Assembly: GCA_035606945.1 (NCBI GenBank) | Contig: DATNDR010000004.1 | Coordinates: forward strand, 1 to 64,000 | DNA length: 64,000 nt | Source of the DNA: GCA-003244245 sp035606945 | GTDB lineage: Bacteria; Actinomycetota; Actinomycetes; Mycobacteriales; Pseudonocardiaceae | Reading direction: 5' to 3' | Position numbers and translations under genes: made by a program | The notes under the pieces: model-generated | The model's input: only the letters and a program-made list of their open reading frames with translations | What the model was told of the DNA's origin: nothing | Databases searched by the model: none | Shown: one piece after another, positions 50,627 through 59,300 of the stretch | Layout of the letters: each line of letters begins with the position of its first letter | Numbering within the stretch: the stretch's first letter is position 1

Positions 50627-50830
50627 TCAAAAGTCGAACTCGCCGTTCTTGACCCCCAGGACAAAATCGACCCACTCTTGCCTGTCGAAGGTGAATGGCT
50701 CACGGTCACGGTTCTTGCTATCCCGGACGACAGCCCCACCGTCGGGCAAGGGCGCCACCTCCACACATCCCCCCTTGCTGCACCGGCTGCTTGTCCGGAA
50801 CAGCAGCGTGGGGTGGTACACATCGGTCAC
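50627..50830 (-). CDS. DUF397 protein
   Basis: A 67-residue protein of the DUF397 family: FRTSSRCSKGGCVEVAPLPD, AVVRDSKNRDREPFTF and WVDFVLGVKNGEFDF. DUF397 genes typically follow an XRE regulator with a DUF5753 domain, as here, and resemble the BldB/WhiJ-associated small proteins of Streptomyces that modulate the regulator. It starts 27 nt after the XRE gene. Confidence 0.93.
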   Translation of the reverse strand: MTDVYHPTLLFRTSSRCSKGGCVEVAPLPDGGAVVRDSKNRDREPFTFDRQEWVDFVLGVKNGEFDF

Positions 50831-50857
50831 TGGAATTCCTCCCTCGTTGATTGGTGT

Positions 50858-51742
50858 TCAGTTGTCCCGCAGGAGTTGAGCAACAAGACCTGCGGACTGC
50901 TCAGCAGTCAGGCATTGATCTATGAGCACATCGAAGATCTGCTCATAGACCTGTACATCGTGCTCCTTCTCTAGATAGAGGTCACCTACGTGGCCCTCGA
51001 TATACACAAGATCGTTATCGTCAGTATCGGCGAACGCTAGCACCACGAAGGAGCCGGAGACCGCGCGGTGCGCCCCGGTGCTGAACGGAAGCACCTGGAG
51101 TGTGATGTTGGGCTGCTGCGAGTCCGTCAGCAACCGTTTCAGCTGCTCCCGCATCACATCCGCACCCCCCACCGGGCGATATAACACTGCTTCGTCAATC
51201 ACCATGTGGGCGACCAGCGGATCCTCGTCAGCGTAAAGCCGCCGCTGCCGCCGCATCCGCAGCTCAACGAGCCGGTCGGTGGCGTCCGTGTCTGTCGTGG
51301 ACAGTGTGTGCAGCAAGGCGCGGGCGTAGGCCTCGGTCTGCAGCAGGCCGTGCAGGACGATCGCTTCAAAGCTGCGCACCTCGCTGGCGTCTTGCTCGAG
51401 CGCGACGTACCGGCTGAGGTTGTCAGGAAGTAAGGGTTCCTCCGGATCCGGGCCCAGTACATCGGAGAAGTCATCCCACCAACCCTGGCGGTTGCCCTCC
51501 CGAACCCAGCGCATCAACCGGTCCCGGTGAGCCTGATCGGTGATCCTGTAGCGGTCGAGCAGATCGCGGACGTCGCGGCGATAGGGAATACCCTGGCCGG
51601 TCTCCAACCTGCTGACCTTCGAGACCGAGCACTCGAGCGCCTTGGCGACCTCATCGATGGTCAGCCCGGCCTGCTCGCGCAGTGCGCGAAGCTCCGCGCC
51701 GAGCCTGCGCCGCGGCACCACCGGACCACGTAGAGGGGACAT
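50858..51742 (-). CDS. XRE-family regulator with DUF5753 domain
   Basis: A 294-residue regulator with an N-terminal helix-turn-helix (LRALREQAGLTIDEVAKALE, SVSKVSRLETGQGIPYRRDV) and a C-terminal DUF5753 domain (ERSFEAIVLHGLLQTEAYAR-like SFEAIVLHGLLQTEAYARAL, then ITLQVLPFSTGAHRAVSGSF). This is the WhiJ-like type paired with DUF397. ATG 51742 is preceded by GGAGG. It probably regulates itself through the intergenic region to 52078. Confidence 0.92.
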   Translation of the reverse strand: MSPLRGPVVPRRRLGAELRALREQAGLTIDEVAKALECSVSKVSRLETGQGIPYRRDVRDLLDRYRITDQAHRDRLMRWVREGNRQGWWDDFSDVLGPDPEEPLLPDNLSRYVALEQDASEVRSFEAIVLHGLLQTEAYARALLHTLSTTDTDATDRLVELRMRRQRRLYADEDPLVAHMVIDEAVLYRPVGGADVMREQLKRLLTDSQQPNITLQVLPFSTGAHRAVSGSFVVLAFADTDDNDLVYIEGHVGDLYLEKEHDVQVYEQIFDVLIDQCLTAEQSAGLVAQLLRDN

Positions 51743-51849
51743 CGCGCGCCTCCGCACTTAAGGACCGTATGAGCAGGATGTCCGACTACCCACAGGAAGA
51801 GGAAAACGACACGCTACTCCTCTTCGGTGAATCGCATCAAGAGAACGCA

Positions 51850-51865
51850 TCATGCAATTGCATGA
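51850..51865. promoter_or_regulatory. Perfect 16-bp palindrome, candidate operator
   Basis: TCATGCAATTGCATGA is perfectly palindromic and lies in the 335-nt region between the XRE gene and the membrane-protein gene. A second near copy (TTGCCTCATGCA) follows at 51871. It is a plausible site for the XRE regulator. Confidence 0.5.
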
Positions 51866-52077
51866 ATCAGTTGCCTCATGCACGCTACACCAAGGCGCCA
51901 GTAGCGCCGGGCATGGTGGCCCGGGCGATCCCCGGCCCACGTCAGGACGACCAACGAGGGAAAGGGGAAGGCGATCATGTCTGCATCTCACCGGAGCGCG
52001 ACACGCTTCCCCGGGCATCGGCCCTCGGGCCGAAGCCAGGGAGAGAAACGTCGTGGCGGGATATACCGCAGTTCACG

Positions 52078-52347
52078 GTGACCCGGCAGGTGCTGGGTTG
52101 GGCGTTGCTCGCCGCGGCCCTGCTGATCCTGTTGGGACTTCTGATCGGATGGGCCTGGACCAACCAGGCCTTACAGCCGAAGCTTCGCCAACAGGCCGAG
52201 GAGCGTCGCCGGCTCAACGCGGAATGGTTGGCGGTCCGAGCCGCCCGCCGGCAGCAGGCAGAGTGCCCGCGCTGCGCCAGTCCACTGTCCGAACAGGACT
52301 GGTACTACGCACCAACTCTGGTGGAAGACCCACCGGATGACGACTGA
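52078..52347 (+). CDS. Small single-helix membrane protein with CxxC zinc-ribbon tail
   Basis: An 89-residue protein from GTG 52078. A membrane helix (VLGWALLAAALLILLGLLIG) is followed by a charged coiled segment and CPRCASPLSEQDWYYAP, half a zinc ribbon. The frame is open back to ATG 51769, giving a 192-residue protein, but that extension crosses a palindromic operator. A 34-codon frame at 51977 with a good GAAGG ends exactly at the GTG (GTGA), so coupling is possible. Function unknown. Confidence 0.5.
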   Translation: MTRQVLGWALLAAALLILLGLLIGWAWTNQALQPKLRQQAEERRRLNAEWLAVRAARRQQAECPRCASPLSEQDWYYAPTLVEDPPDDD

Positions 52348-52377
52348 ATTCGCTTCGGTCAGGGGGTTGTAGGGGAC

Positions 52378-52419
52378 CATGGGGATGCTTGTGACCGCTC
52401 GGTCGCGAGCATCCCCATG
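52378..52419. terminator. Bidirectional hairpin before recR
   Basis: CATGGGGATGCT (52378-52389) and AGCATCCCCATG (52408-52419) form a 12-bp stem between the convergent membrane-protein and recR genes. Confidence 0.7.
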
Positions 52420-52444
52420 CATCTTCGGGTGACATCTGGAGACG

Positions 52445-53041
52445 TCAGACGGCGCGGCGGCCGGACAGCGCGCGGCCCAGCGTCAGCTCGTCGGCGAACT
52501 CGAGATCACCGCCCATCGGTAACCCGGAGGCCAGCCTGGTCACCGACAGGCCCGGGAAGTCGCGCAGCATCCGCGCCAGGTAGGTGGCGGTCGCTTCACC
52601 TTCGGTATTCGGATCCGTCGCAATGATCACTTCGGTGATCTCGTCGGCGCCGATGCGGATCAGCAACTCGCGGATCCGCAGCTGATCCGGACCGACCCCG
52701 GACAGCGGATCCAGCGCCCCGCCCAGCACGTGATAGCGGCCGGTGAATTCGCGCGTACGTTCCACCGCGAGCACATCCTTGGGCTCTTCGACCACACAGA
52801 CCAGCCGCGGATCGCGGCGCGGATCCGCGCAGATCCGGCAGGTTTGTTTCTCGGAGACCGTGCCGCAGACGGCGCAGAACACCACCCCGTCCTTGACCCG
52901 CTGCAGCGCATCCTGCAACCGAGTCACATCGGCCGGATCCGCCGCCAGCAGGTGGAAAGCCATCCGTTGGGCACTCTTGGGCCCCACGCCGGGCAGCCGC
53001 CCCAACTCGTCAATCAGATCCTGAACGACTCCCTCGTACAC
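52445..53041 (-). CDS. recR: Recombination protein RecR
   Basis: A 198-residue recombination mediator acting with RecO and RecF. It shows the HhH segment LIDELGRLPGVGPKSAQRMA, the zinc finger CAVCGTVSEKQTCRICADP and the Toprim domain (VCVVEEPKDVLAVER; IIATDPNTEGEATATYLAR). GTG 53041 gives the family start VYEGVVQDLI; the frame extends 14 codons upstream into the palindromic repeat. Confidence 0.95.
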   Translation of the reverse strand: MYEGVVQDLIDELGRLPGVGPKSAQRMAFHLLAADPADVTRLQDALQRVKDGVVFCAVCGTVSEKQTCRICADPRRDPRLVCVVEEPKDVLAVERTREFTGRYHVLGGALDPLSGVGPDQLRIRELLIRIGADEITEVIIATDPNTEGEATATYLARMLRDFPGLSVTRLASGLPMGGDLEFADELTLGRALSGRRAV

Positions 53042-53074
53042 CACGCCATCATGCCCCACCCGCGGCACGCCTTT

Positions 53075-53140
53075 CCCCGACATGGAGACATATCGGGGTC
53101 ACAGGAGGGTGTCTTCCCCCGATATGTCTCCATGTCGGGG
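53075..53140. repeat. Palindromic repeat, copy 2
   Basis: Perfect 24-bp inverted arms (53075-53098 and 53117-53140) begin CCCCGACATGG and end CATATCGGGG, around an 18-nt spacer. They match the arms at 33367-33429 except for one base. The element lies between ybaB and recR on the same strand, so it does not simply separate convergent genes. Confidence 0.85.
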
Positions 53141-53159
53141 GAAGGCGGGGACAGCAACG

Positions 53160-53519
53160 TCACATGCCGGGCAGGTTGAAACCTCCACCGGGGCCGCCTA
53201 GGGCGCTGGCCAGGGGGCCCATCTTCTGCTGGGTGAGATCTTGCAGGGCTTGGTGCGCGTCGAGCATCGCGCCCATCACCAGGTCTTGCAGGGTCTCCAC
53301 GTCGTCGGGGTCGACCACCTTGGGGTCGATCGTCACGCTGGTCACCTCCCCGGAACCGGCCAACGTGACCGTAACGAGATTCCCACCGGCCTGGCCGGTG
53401 ACCTCGGACTCGGCGAGCTCGGCTTGGGCACTCATGAGGTCTTGTTGCATCTTCTGGGCCTGCTGCAGGATCATCTGCATGTCAGGCGCTCCACCGGGTT
53501 GCACGGCGGCTCCTCTCAT
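53160..53519 (-). CDS. ybaB: YbaB/EbfC nucleoid-associated protein
   Basis: A 119-residue DNA-binding protein: QQAQKMQQDLMSAQAELAES near residue 20, GGNLVTVTLAGSGEVTSV and the conserved DPDDVETLQDLVMGAMLDAH. It binds DNA as a tweezer-like dimer. The order ybaB-recR is conserved in most bacteria, but here a palindromic repeat of 118 nt separates them. ATG 53519. Confidence 0.95.
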   Translation of the reverse strand: MRGAAVQPGGAPDMQMILQQAQKMQQDLMSAQAELAESEVTGQAGGNLVTVTLAGSGEVTSVTIDPKVVDPDDVETLQDLVMGAMLDAHQALQDLTQQKMGPLASALGGPGGGFNLPGM

Positions 53520-53616
53520 CGCGTCCGGGCCCACGCGATGTAGCGGGCCCGTGCGGCACAGGGTAGCCACCCGGGGGTGAGAGAAACCGGTGCGGTACGG
53601 CCGGGTAGGTCGTAGC

Positions 53617-54990
53617 GTGGTGCACGTGCAGCTCACCGGGGCATGGCGTAGCTATCACGAGGCTGTGCAGCGGCTGGAGGCCAGTTACCGAGCGATCCCA
53701 GCCGGCTCGCCGGTGCGGTTGGCCAAACGAACGTCGAACCTGTTCCGGCCCCGCGCATCGACGGGCCGACCGGGCCTGGATGTGTCCGGGCTGACCGGGG
53801 TGCTCGAGGTAGACCCCGCCAACCGCACCGCCGAGGTCGCCGGGATGTGCACCTACGAGGACCTGGTCGCGGCCACGCTGCCCTATGGTCTGACGCCGCT
53901 GGTGGTCCCCCAGCTCAAGACGATCACCCTGGGTGGTGCGGTTAGCGGGCTGGGCATCGAGGCGCCGTCCTTTCGCAACGGCCTGCCGCACGAGTCGGTC
54001 CTGGAGCTCGACGTGCTCACCGGCGCCGGGGAGATTGTTACGGCCACGGTCGGTGACGAACTGTTCGCCGGTTTCCCCAACTCCTACGGCACGCTGGGCT
54101 ATGCCACCCGGTTGCGCATCGAGTTAGAACAGGTGCGCTCGCACGTGGCGCTGCGACACGTGCGCTTCGAAGACCTCGACGAGCTGTGCGCCGCGGTGGC
54201 GCGGATCATGGCGACCCGGCAGTGGGATGGCGAGGACGTCGACTACCTCGACGGTGTGATGTTCTCCGCCGCCGAGTCTTACCTGACGCTGGGCCGGCGC
54301 ACCGACTTCGACGGTCCGGCCAGCGACTACACCGGATTGCACATCTACTACCGGTCGATCCAGCAGCGCCGGCGCGACGTGCTGACCACCCACGACTACC
54401 TGTGGCGCTGGGATACCGACTGGTTCTGGTGCTCGGGCGGCCTGGGGGCCCAGCACCCGGTGATCCGGCAGCTGTGGCCGGCCCGGCTGCGTCGCAGCGA
54501 CGTGTACTGGAAGATCGTCGCGCTGGCCAACCGGTTCGATCTGGAGAATCGCTTCGAACAGTGGCGGGGCCGTCCGCGCCGGGAACGGGTGATCCAGGAC
54601 GTCGAGATCCCACTGGAACGCACCGCGGAGTTCTTGCGCTGGTTCGTCGAGCACGTTCCCATCGAGCCGGTCTGGCTGTGCCCGCTGCGGCTTCGCGGCG
54701 AGCGTTCCTGGCCGCTGTACCCGCTGGAACCCGGCCGGGACTACGTCAACGTCGGGTTCTGGTCCAGCGTGCCGATCCGTCCCGGCGGCACTGATGGCGA
54801 CACCAACCGGGACATCGAGCACCAGGTGGACGCGCTGGGCGGGCACAAGTCGCTGTACTCGGACTCCTTCTACTCGCGAGCGGAGTTCGACACCCGCTAC
54901 GGCGGCGAGCAGTATGCGACTCTCAAGCAGCGCTACGACCCCGACCTGCGACTGCTGGATCTCTACGCGAAGGCGGTGCGACGTCGATGA
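53617..54990 (+). CDS. FAD-binding oxidase (DHCR24/TmsA-like)
   Basis: A 457-residue FAD-linked oxidase. The FAD domain shows LTGVLEVDPANRTAEVAGMC, TPLVVPQLKTITLGGAVSGL and FPNSYGTLGYATRLRIELEQ, matching the DHCR24-like group; the C-terminal domain is helical. In mycobacteria the homologous pair with a fatty-acid methyltransferase makes 10-methyl branched fatty acids (TmsA reduces the methylene made by TmsB). Its stop overlaps the methyltransferase start by ATGA. GTG 53617 or 53626 may be the start. Confidence 0.85.
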   Translation: MVHVQLTGAWRSYHEAVQRLEASYRAIPAGSPVRLAKRTSNLFRPRASTGRPGLDVSGLTGVLEVDPANRTAEVAGMCTYEDLVAATLPYGLTPLVVPQLKTITLGGAVSGLGIEAPSFRNGLPHESVLELDVLTGAGEIVTATVGDELFAGFPNSYGTLGYATRLRIELEQVRSHVALRHVRFEDLDELCAAVARIMATRQWDGEDVDYLDGVMFSAAESYLTLGRRTDFDGPASDYTGLHIYYRSIQQRRRDVLTTHDYLWRWDTDWFWCSGGLGAQHPVIRQLWPARLRRSDVYWKIVALANRFDLENRFEQWRGRPRRERVIQDVEIPLERTAEFLRWFVEHVPIEPVWLCPLRLRGERSWPLYPLEPGRDYVNVGFWSSVPIRPGGTDGDTNRDIEHQVDALGGHKSLYSDSFYSRAEFDTRYGGEQYATLKQRYDPDLRLLDLYAKAVRRR

Positions 54991-56315
54991 CGACCTTCCG
55001 AGAACGGCGCAGCCCCAGCCCGGCGCAGGCCCCGACGAGCGCGGAGCGGCTGTCGCTGGCCGGCATCGTGGAGCTGCTCTCCGATGGCCGGTTCCCGGTC
55101 CGGTTCACCGCCTATGACGGGAGCGCCACCGGTCCGGCCGACTCCGAGATCAGCGTGCACCTGGCGACTCCGCGGGGGGCCACCTATGTGTTCACTGCGC
55201 CCGGCGATCTCGGCATGGCCCGCGCCTACATCGCCGGTGATCTGCATGCCTCCGGGGTGCACCCCGGTGACCCGTACGTCGCCATGCGGGTGATGGCTGA
55301 CGAGGTGCGCTTCCGGCGCCCGACGCTGGCCGAGCTCGCGGTGATCACCCGCTCGCTGGGCTGGGAGCTGCTGCGGCCGGTGCCCCCGCCGCCGCAGGAA
55401 TCGCGGCCGCGGTGGCGCCGGACGCTCGACGGTCTGGCGCACTCCCGGCACCGCGATTCCACGGCGATCCACCATCACTACGACGTCTCCAACCGGTTCT
55501 ACGAGATGTTCCTCGGCCCGTCGATGACCTACACCTGCGCCGTGTTCGACCATCCCGAGGCGAGTCTGGAGCAGGCCCAGGAACGCAAGCACGAGCTGAT
55601 CGCCGACAAGTTGGGGCTGCGGGCCGGGATGCGGCTGCTCGACATCGGCTGCGGCTGGGGCGGCATGGTGCGCTTCGCAGCGCGCCGCGGGGTGCGCGCG
55701 CTGGGCGTCACGCTGTCCGCCGAGCAGGCCCGCTGGGCGCAACAGGCCATCGAAGCAGAGGGGCTGACCGAGCTGGCCGAAGTGCGGCATCTGGACTACC
55801 GGGATGCGCCCGGTCGTGACTACGACGCCATCTCGTCGATCGGGCTGCTCGAGCACGTCGGGGTGCACTCCTACCCGTCGTATTTCGCGAAGTTGCTGGC
55901 GAAGCTACGTCCGGGCGGGCGGCTGCTCAACCACTGCATCACCGTGCCGGACAACCGGGCCAAGCCGCAGAGCGACGCGTTCATCGACCGCTATGTGTTC
56001 CCGGACGGAGAATTGGCCGGCGCCGGCAGGATCATCACCGAGGCGCAGAACACCGGCTTCGAGGTGCGCCACGTGGAGAACCTGCGGGAGCACTACGCGC
56101 TGACGCTCAAGCAGTGGAACGCCAACCTGGTGGCGCACTGGGACCAGTGCGTGGCCGAGGTCGGCGAACCCACCGCCCGGGTGTGGGGCCTGTACATGGG
56201 TGCCTCCCGGCTGTCCTTCGAGCGCAACGGCATCGAGCTGCACCAGGTACTAGCCGTCCGCCCCGACGCCCAAGGCAATGCGCACGTCCCCCTGCGCCCC
56301 TGGTGGCGCGGCTGA
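54987..56315 (+). CDS. Cyclopropane/10-methylene fatty-acid methyltransferase (CfaS/TmsB-like)
   Basis: A 442-residue SAM methyltransferase of the CFA/UfaA1 family. The SAM site is LLDIGCGWGGMVRFAARRG near residue 212, preceded by HHYDVSNRFYEMFLGPSMTYTCA-type substrate text (AIHHHYDVSNRFYEMFLG) and followed by SIGLLEHVGVHSYPSYFAKL. It adds methylene to unsaturated phospholipid acyl chains. Coupled to the FAD oxidase, it probably starts 10-methyl fatty-acid (tuberculostearic-type) synthesis rather than a cyclopropane. Ends 24 nt before the convergent megasynthase. Confidence 0.9.
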   Translation: MTTFRERRSPSPAQAPTSAERLSLAGIVELLSDGRFPVRFTAYDGSATGPADSEISVHLATPRGATYVFTAPGDLGMARAYIAGDLHASGVHPGDPYVAMRVMADEVRFRRPTLAELAVITRSLGWELLRPVPPPPQESRPRWRRTLDGLAHSRHRDSTAIHHHYDVSNRFYEMFLGPSMTYTCAVFDHPEASLEQAQERKHELIADKLGLRAGMRLLDIGCGWGGMVRFAARRGVRALGVTLSAEQARWAQQAIEAEGLTELAEVRHLDYRDAPGRDYDAISSIGLLEHVGVHSYPSYFAKLLAKLRPGGRLLNHCITVPDNRAKPQSDAFIDRYVFPDGELAGAGRIITEAQNTGFEVRHVENLREHYALTLKQWNANLVAHWDQCVAEVGEPTARVWGLYMGASRLSFERNGIELHQVLAVRPDAQGNAHVPLRPWWRG

Positions 56316-56339
56316 ACCTGCCCAACCTAGCGGCGAGCG

Positions 56340-59300
56340 CTAAGCGGCGTGTGGCGTGCGGGCGCGCTGCGGGCGTGGCTGCTCGATCGGGTGGCAGTAG
56401 GGCAGGTTGTCGAGGGGCTGATCGGTGAAGAAACGGATCAGCAGGTCCGCCAGCTCCTCCGGACACTCCATGGGCACCAGGTGATCAGCGTCCTTGAAGC
56501 TCGTGTACAGGGCTCCTGGAATGGTGGCCGCCAGATCGCGCACGAACGCCGGGGGTGTCAGCACGTCGTGCTCGCCGGTGAAGACCAGAGTGGGCCGGCC
56601 GAAAAAACCGTATTCGACCGCGCGCGCCGGCGCCAGGACACGGTTTTGCACGTCGAGGTATCGAGCGGCTTCCGAAGGTGTCGATTCGCGCAGTATCTTC
56701 TCCATCAAAGCGCGAGTTGTTTCCCGGTTGCGGATGAAGACATCCGGGTTCAGGCACATCGTGCCTTCGACGATGTGATCGACGAATCGGTCGAGCCGTC
56801 CACCTTCCAGTATACGGCTGCTGGACCCGCGCCCTGCGAGTACCGCGGCGGGAAATGAGTTGACCGCACCGGCCACCGCGAGGCGATTGATGCGATCGGG
56901 CCAGCGATGGGCGAATTCGTAGGCAATGGATCCACCATAGGACACGCCGATCAGGTTGATGCGCGGAATGGCGAGTTCGTCGAGAAGATGGTTCAGGCAG
57001 TCGGCGAGGAAGTCGAAACCATAGTCACCGGACAGGTCGTCCGCGGATCCGGATCCCGGGAGATCCACCAGGAGCATGTTTCCAAGCGGGCGCAGTAGGT
57101 GCTCGAGCCGCGGCATGGCATACATTCCCTGGAATGCGCCGGTGATGAGCACGAGCGGGATCGATTCCGGCGCTGCCCGATGTTTCAGATAACGGTAGGT
57201 GTAGTTGATGCCCTGCCAGCTGATCGTGTCGGCAGCGTGCGCGCCAGGGCCGTCGACCAGCGCGGCGATGGCCCTGATAGTGCGAACGCGCAACACATCG
57301 GACCATCGAAGCTCATGGCCCAGTTCCTGGCATATCTGCTGATGCATCTGCGCCATCTGTAAAGACGTGCCCCCCAAGTCGAAGAAGTCGTCATCGAGCT
57401 GAATCGTGCGCAGGCGAAGGACGCTGCGCCATACCGAGGCGATCCGCCGCTCGAGGTCTGATTGCGCCGGTCCCTGCGGCACGTGCTCGCCTTTCAGTAC
57501 CTCGCACGACGTCGGGGTGCCGTAGCGGTCCAGCAGGCGGATAGGGGCCAGGACTCGAGCGATCTGATCGACGGCATCCGGCTCGTCGATGCGAGCGACG
57601 ATCTTGCGAGTCGGCCGTGGTGGACCGGCCATGTAGCGGCGGGTGATCCGTCCGTCCGGATCGAGACCAACCAGGAGAAAGGGACTCGAATCAGCGGCGG
57701 CGACGGCAAGCGACATCAGCGCGTCCTGCGGGGCCATCATCTGGTAGCCCCGAAGCGGGGCCTGCCCAGTGAGTGCCATTCCCTGGCTGATGCCCGTCTC
57801 GTACCACACGCTCCACCCAATGCTTCGGCATTCAGAGATCGCGCCTACTCGGGTGGCCTCGGTATGCAGGTGATCAGCGAAAGCGTCGAGCGCGGCATTG
57901 GCCGCGGCATACGGACCCTGTATCACGCCGCCGAAGTAGCCGGTGGCGGATGAGAAGAGCAGGAGAGGAACGCCGGGACGATCCTTGAGAATCTCATGCA
58001 AATGCCATGCCCCACAGATCTTCGGTTCGATGGCCGCCAGCAATTCATCGATCGAGCACCGCTGAAGTGATTGTTCGGTGTAGTGGCCGGCGAGATGCAC
58101 AATGCCGACGACCGTTGTCGCCCAGTCCTTTTCGGCTTGCTCGATGCATTCGCGCACCTGGTGCTCATCAGTGACGTCGGCAACGGCGTACCGGACGTCG
58201 GGGCCGCACGCGCGCAAAGCTATGAGGGCCACCTCGTCCGGGCAGCTGCGCCCGAAAAGTAGAATCTTCGCGTCATAGTTGACGAGCAGGTGCCGGGCGA
58301 CCTCCATGCCGACACCTCCCAAGCCGCCGGACAGCACGTAGAGACCGCCGGTGACGAATTGTGGAACGGTGACCGTCTCATCGCCACGGTGGATAGGAAC
58401 CAGGCGCGGCACCATTCTGCAGCCGGCGCGGTAGGCTGCCTCCGGATCGGCGGTATCATCGTCGATTTCGTCGACGACACGCTGCGCATTGGCACTATTG
58501 TCACCGATCTCCACATCGAGATGGTGGCAGCGCAGCCAAGGGATCTCCTGCGCGGCCGTCTTCAGCAGGTTACGCAGCGGCGCACGGGTGAAGGTGACGC
58601 GATCGGTGTCCGCTATGCGCTGGGTGTGGGCAGCGACGACCCGCAACGACAGTGGCGAATCCCAGGCGGCGGCGTCCAGTGCCGCCAGGAGGTGTAACAA
58701 CCAGCCGGTGCTCGCTCGGCAGCTGTCGCTAATTGCCCGGCTGTCCGAGAACTGAACGTGCTCTGCGAAGTCGGACAGATGCACCACATCCACCGGTGCT
58801 TGCTGCCTGACTGCCCCCACCAGCAGCCGGTAGTGGTCGCGGTTGTCCGGATCGATGAGGTAGACGTCGATGGCGACGCGGCGGAAAGCCGCACGTGGTT
58901 GCTGGTGCACTGACACGCACCGCTGGCCGCGCCCGCGCAGCATGCCGCACAGTGCCTCACCGAGACCGAGCCGATCCAGGAACACCAGCACCGCGCCGGA
59001 CGCGTGGCCGACAAGTCGCTGCACGGTCGACCGGGTCCATTCAGGGCGGTAGAACCAGGCGGGCAGCTCGGTACCCGCAGTGGTCCCGGCAGCGCCGAGC
59101 AGTCTCCGTCCGTATTCCTCGCTGAGTTTACTGCGCTGGATCTTGCCCAGACCGGTCTTGGGAATGTCGGCGCGGCGGACCGGAATCAGGTGATCCGGGT
59201 TCACCCCGATCTCCCGGAGGATCGTCGAACGTATGGTGTGCAGCGCCTCTCGTTCTGCGGTGCCCGGTAACAAGTGGAAGAACACGGCGAGTTGATCGGT

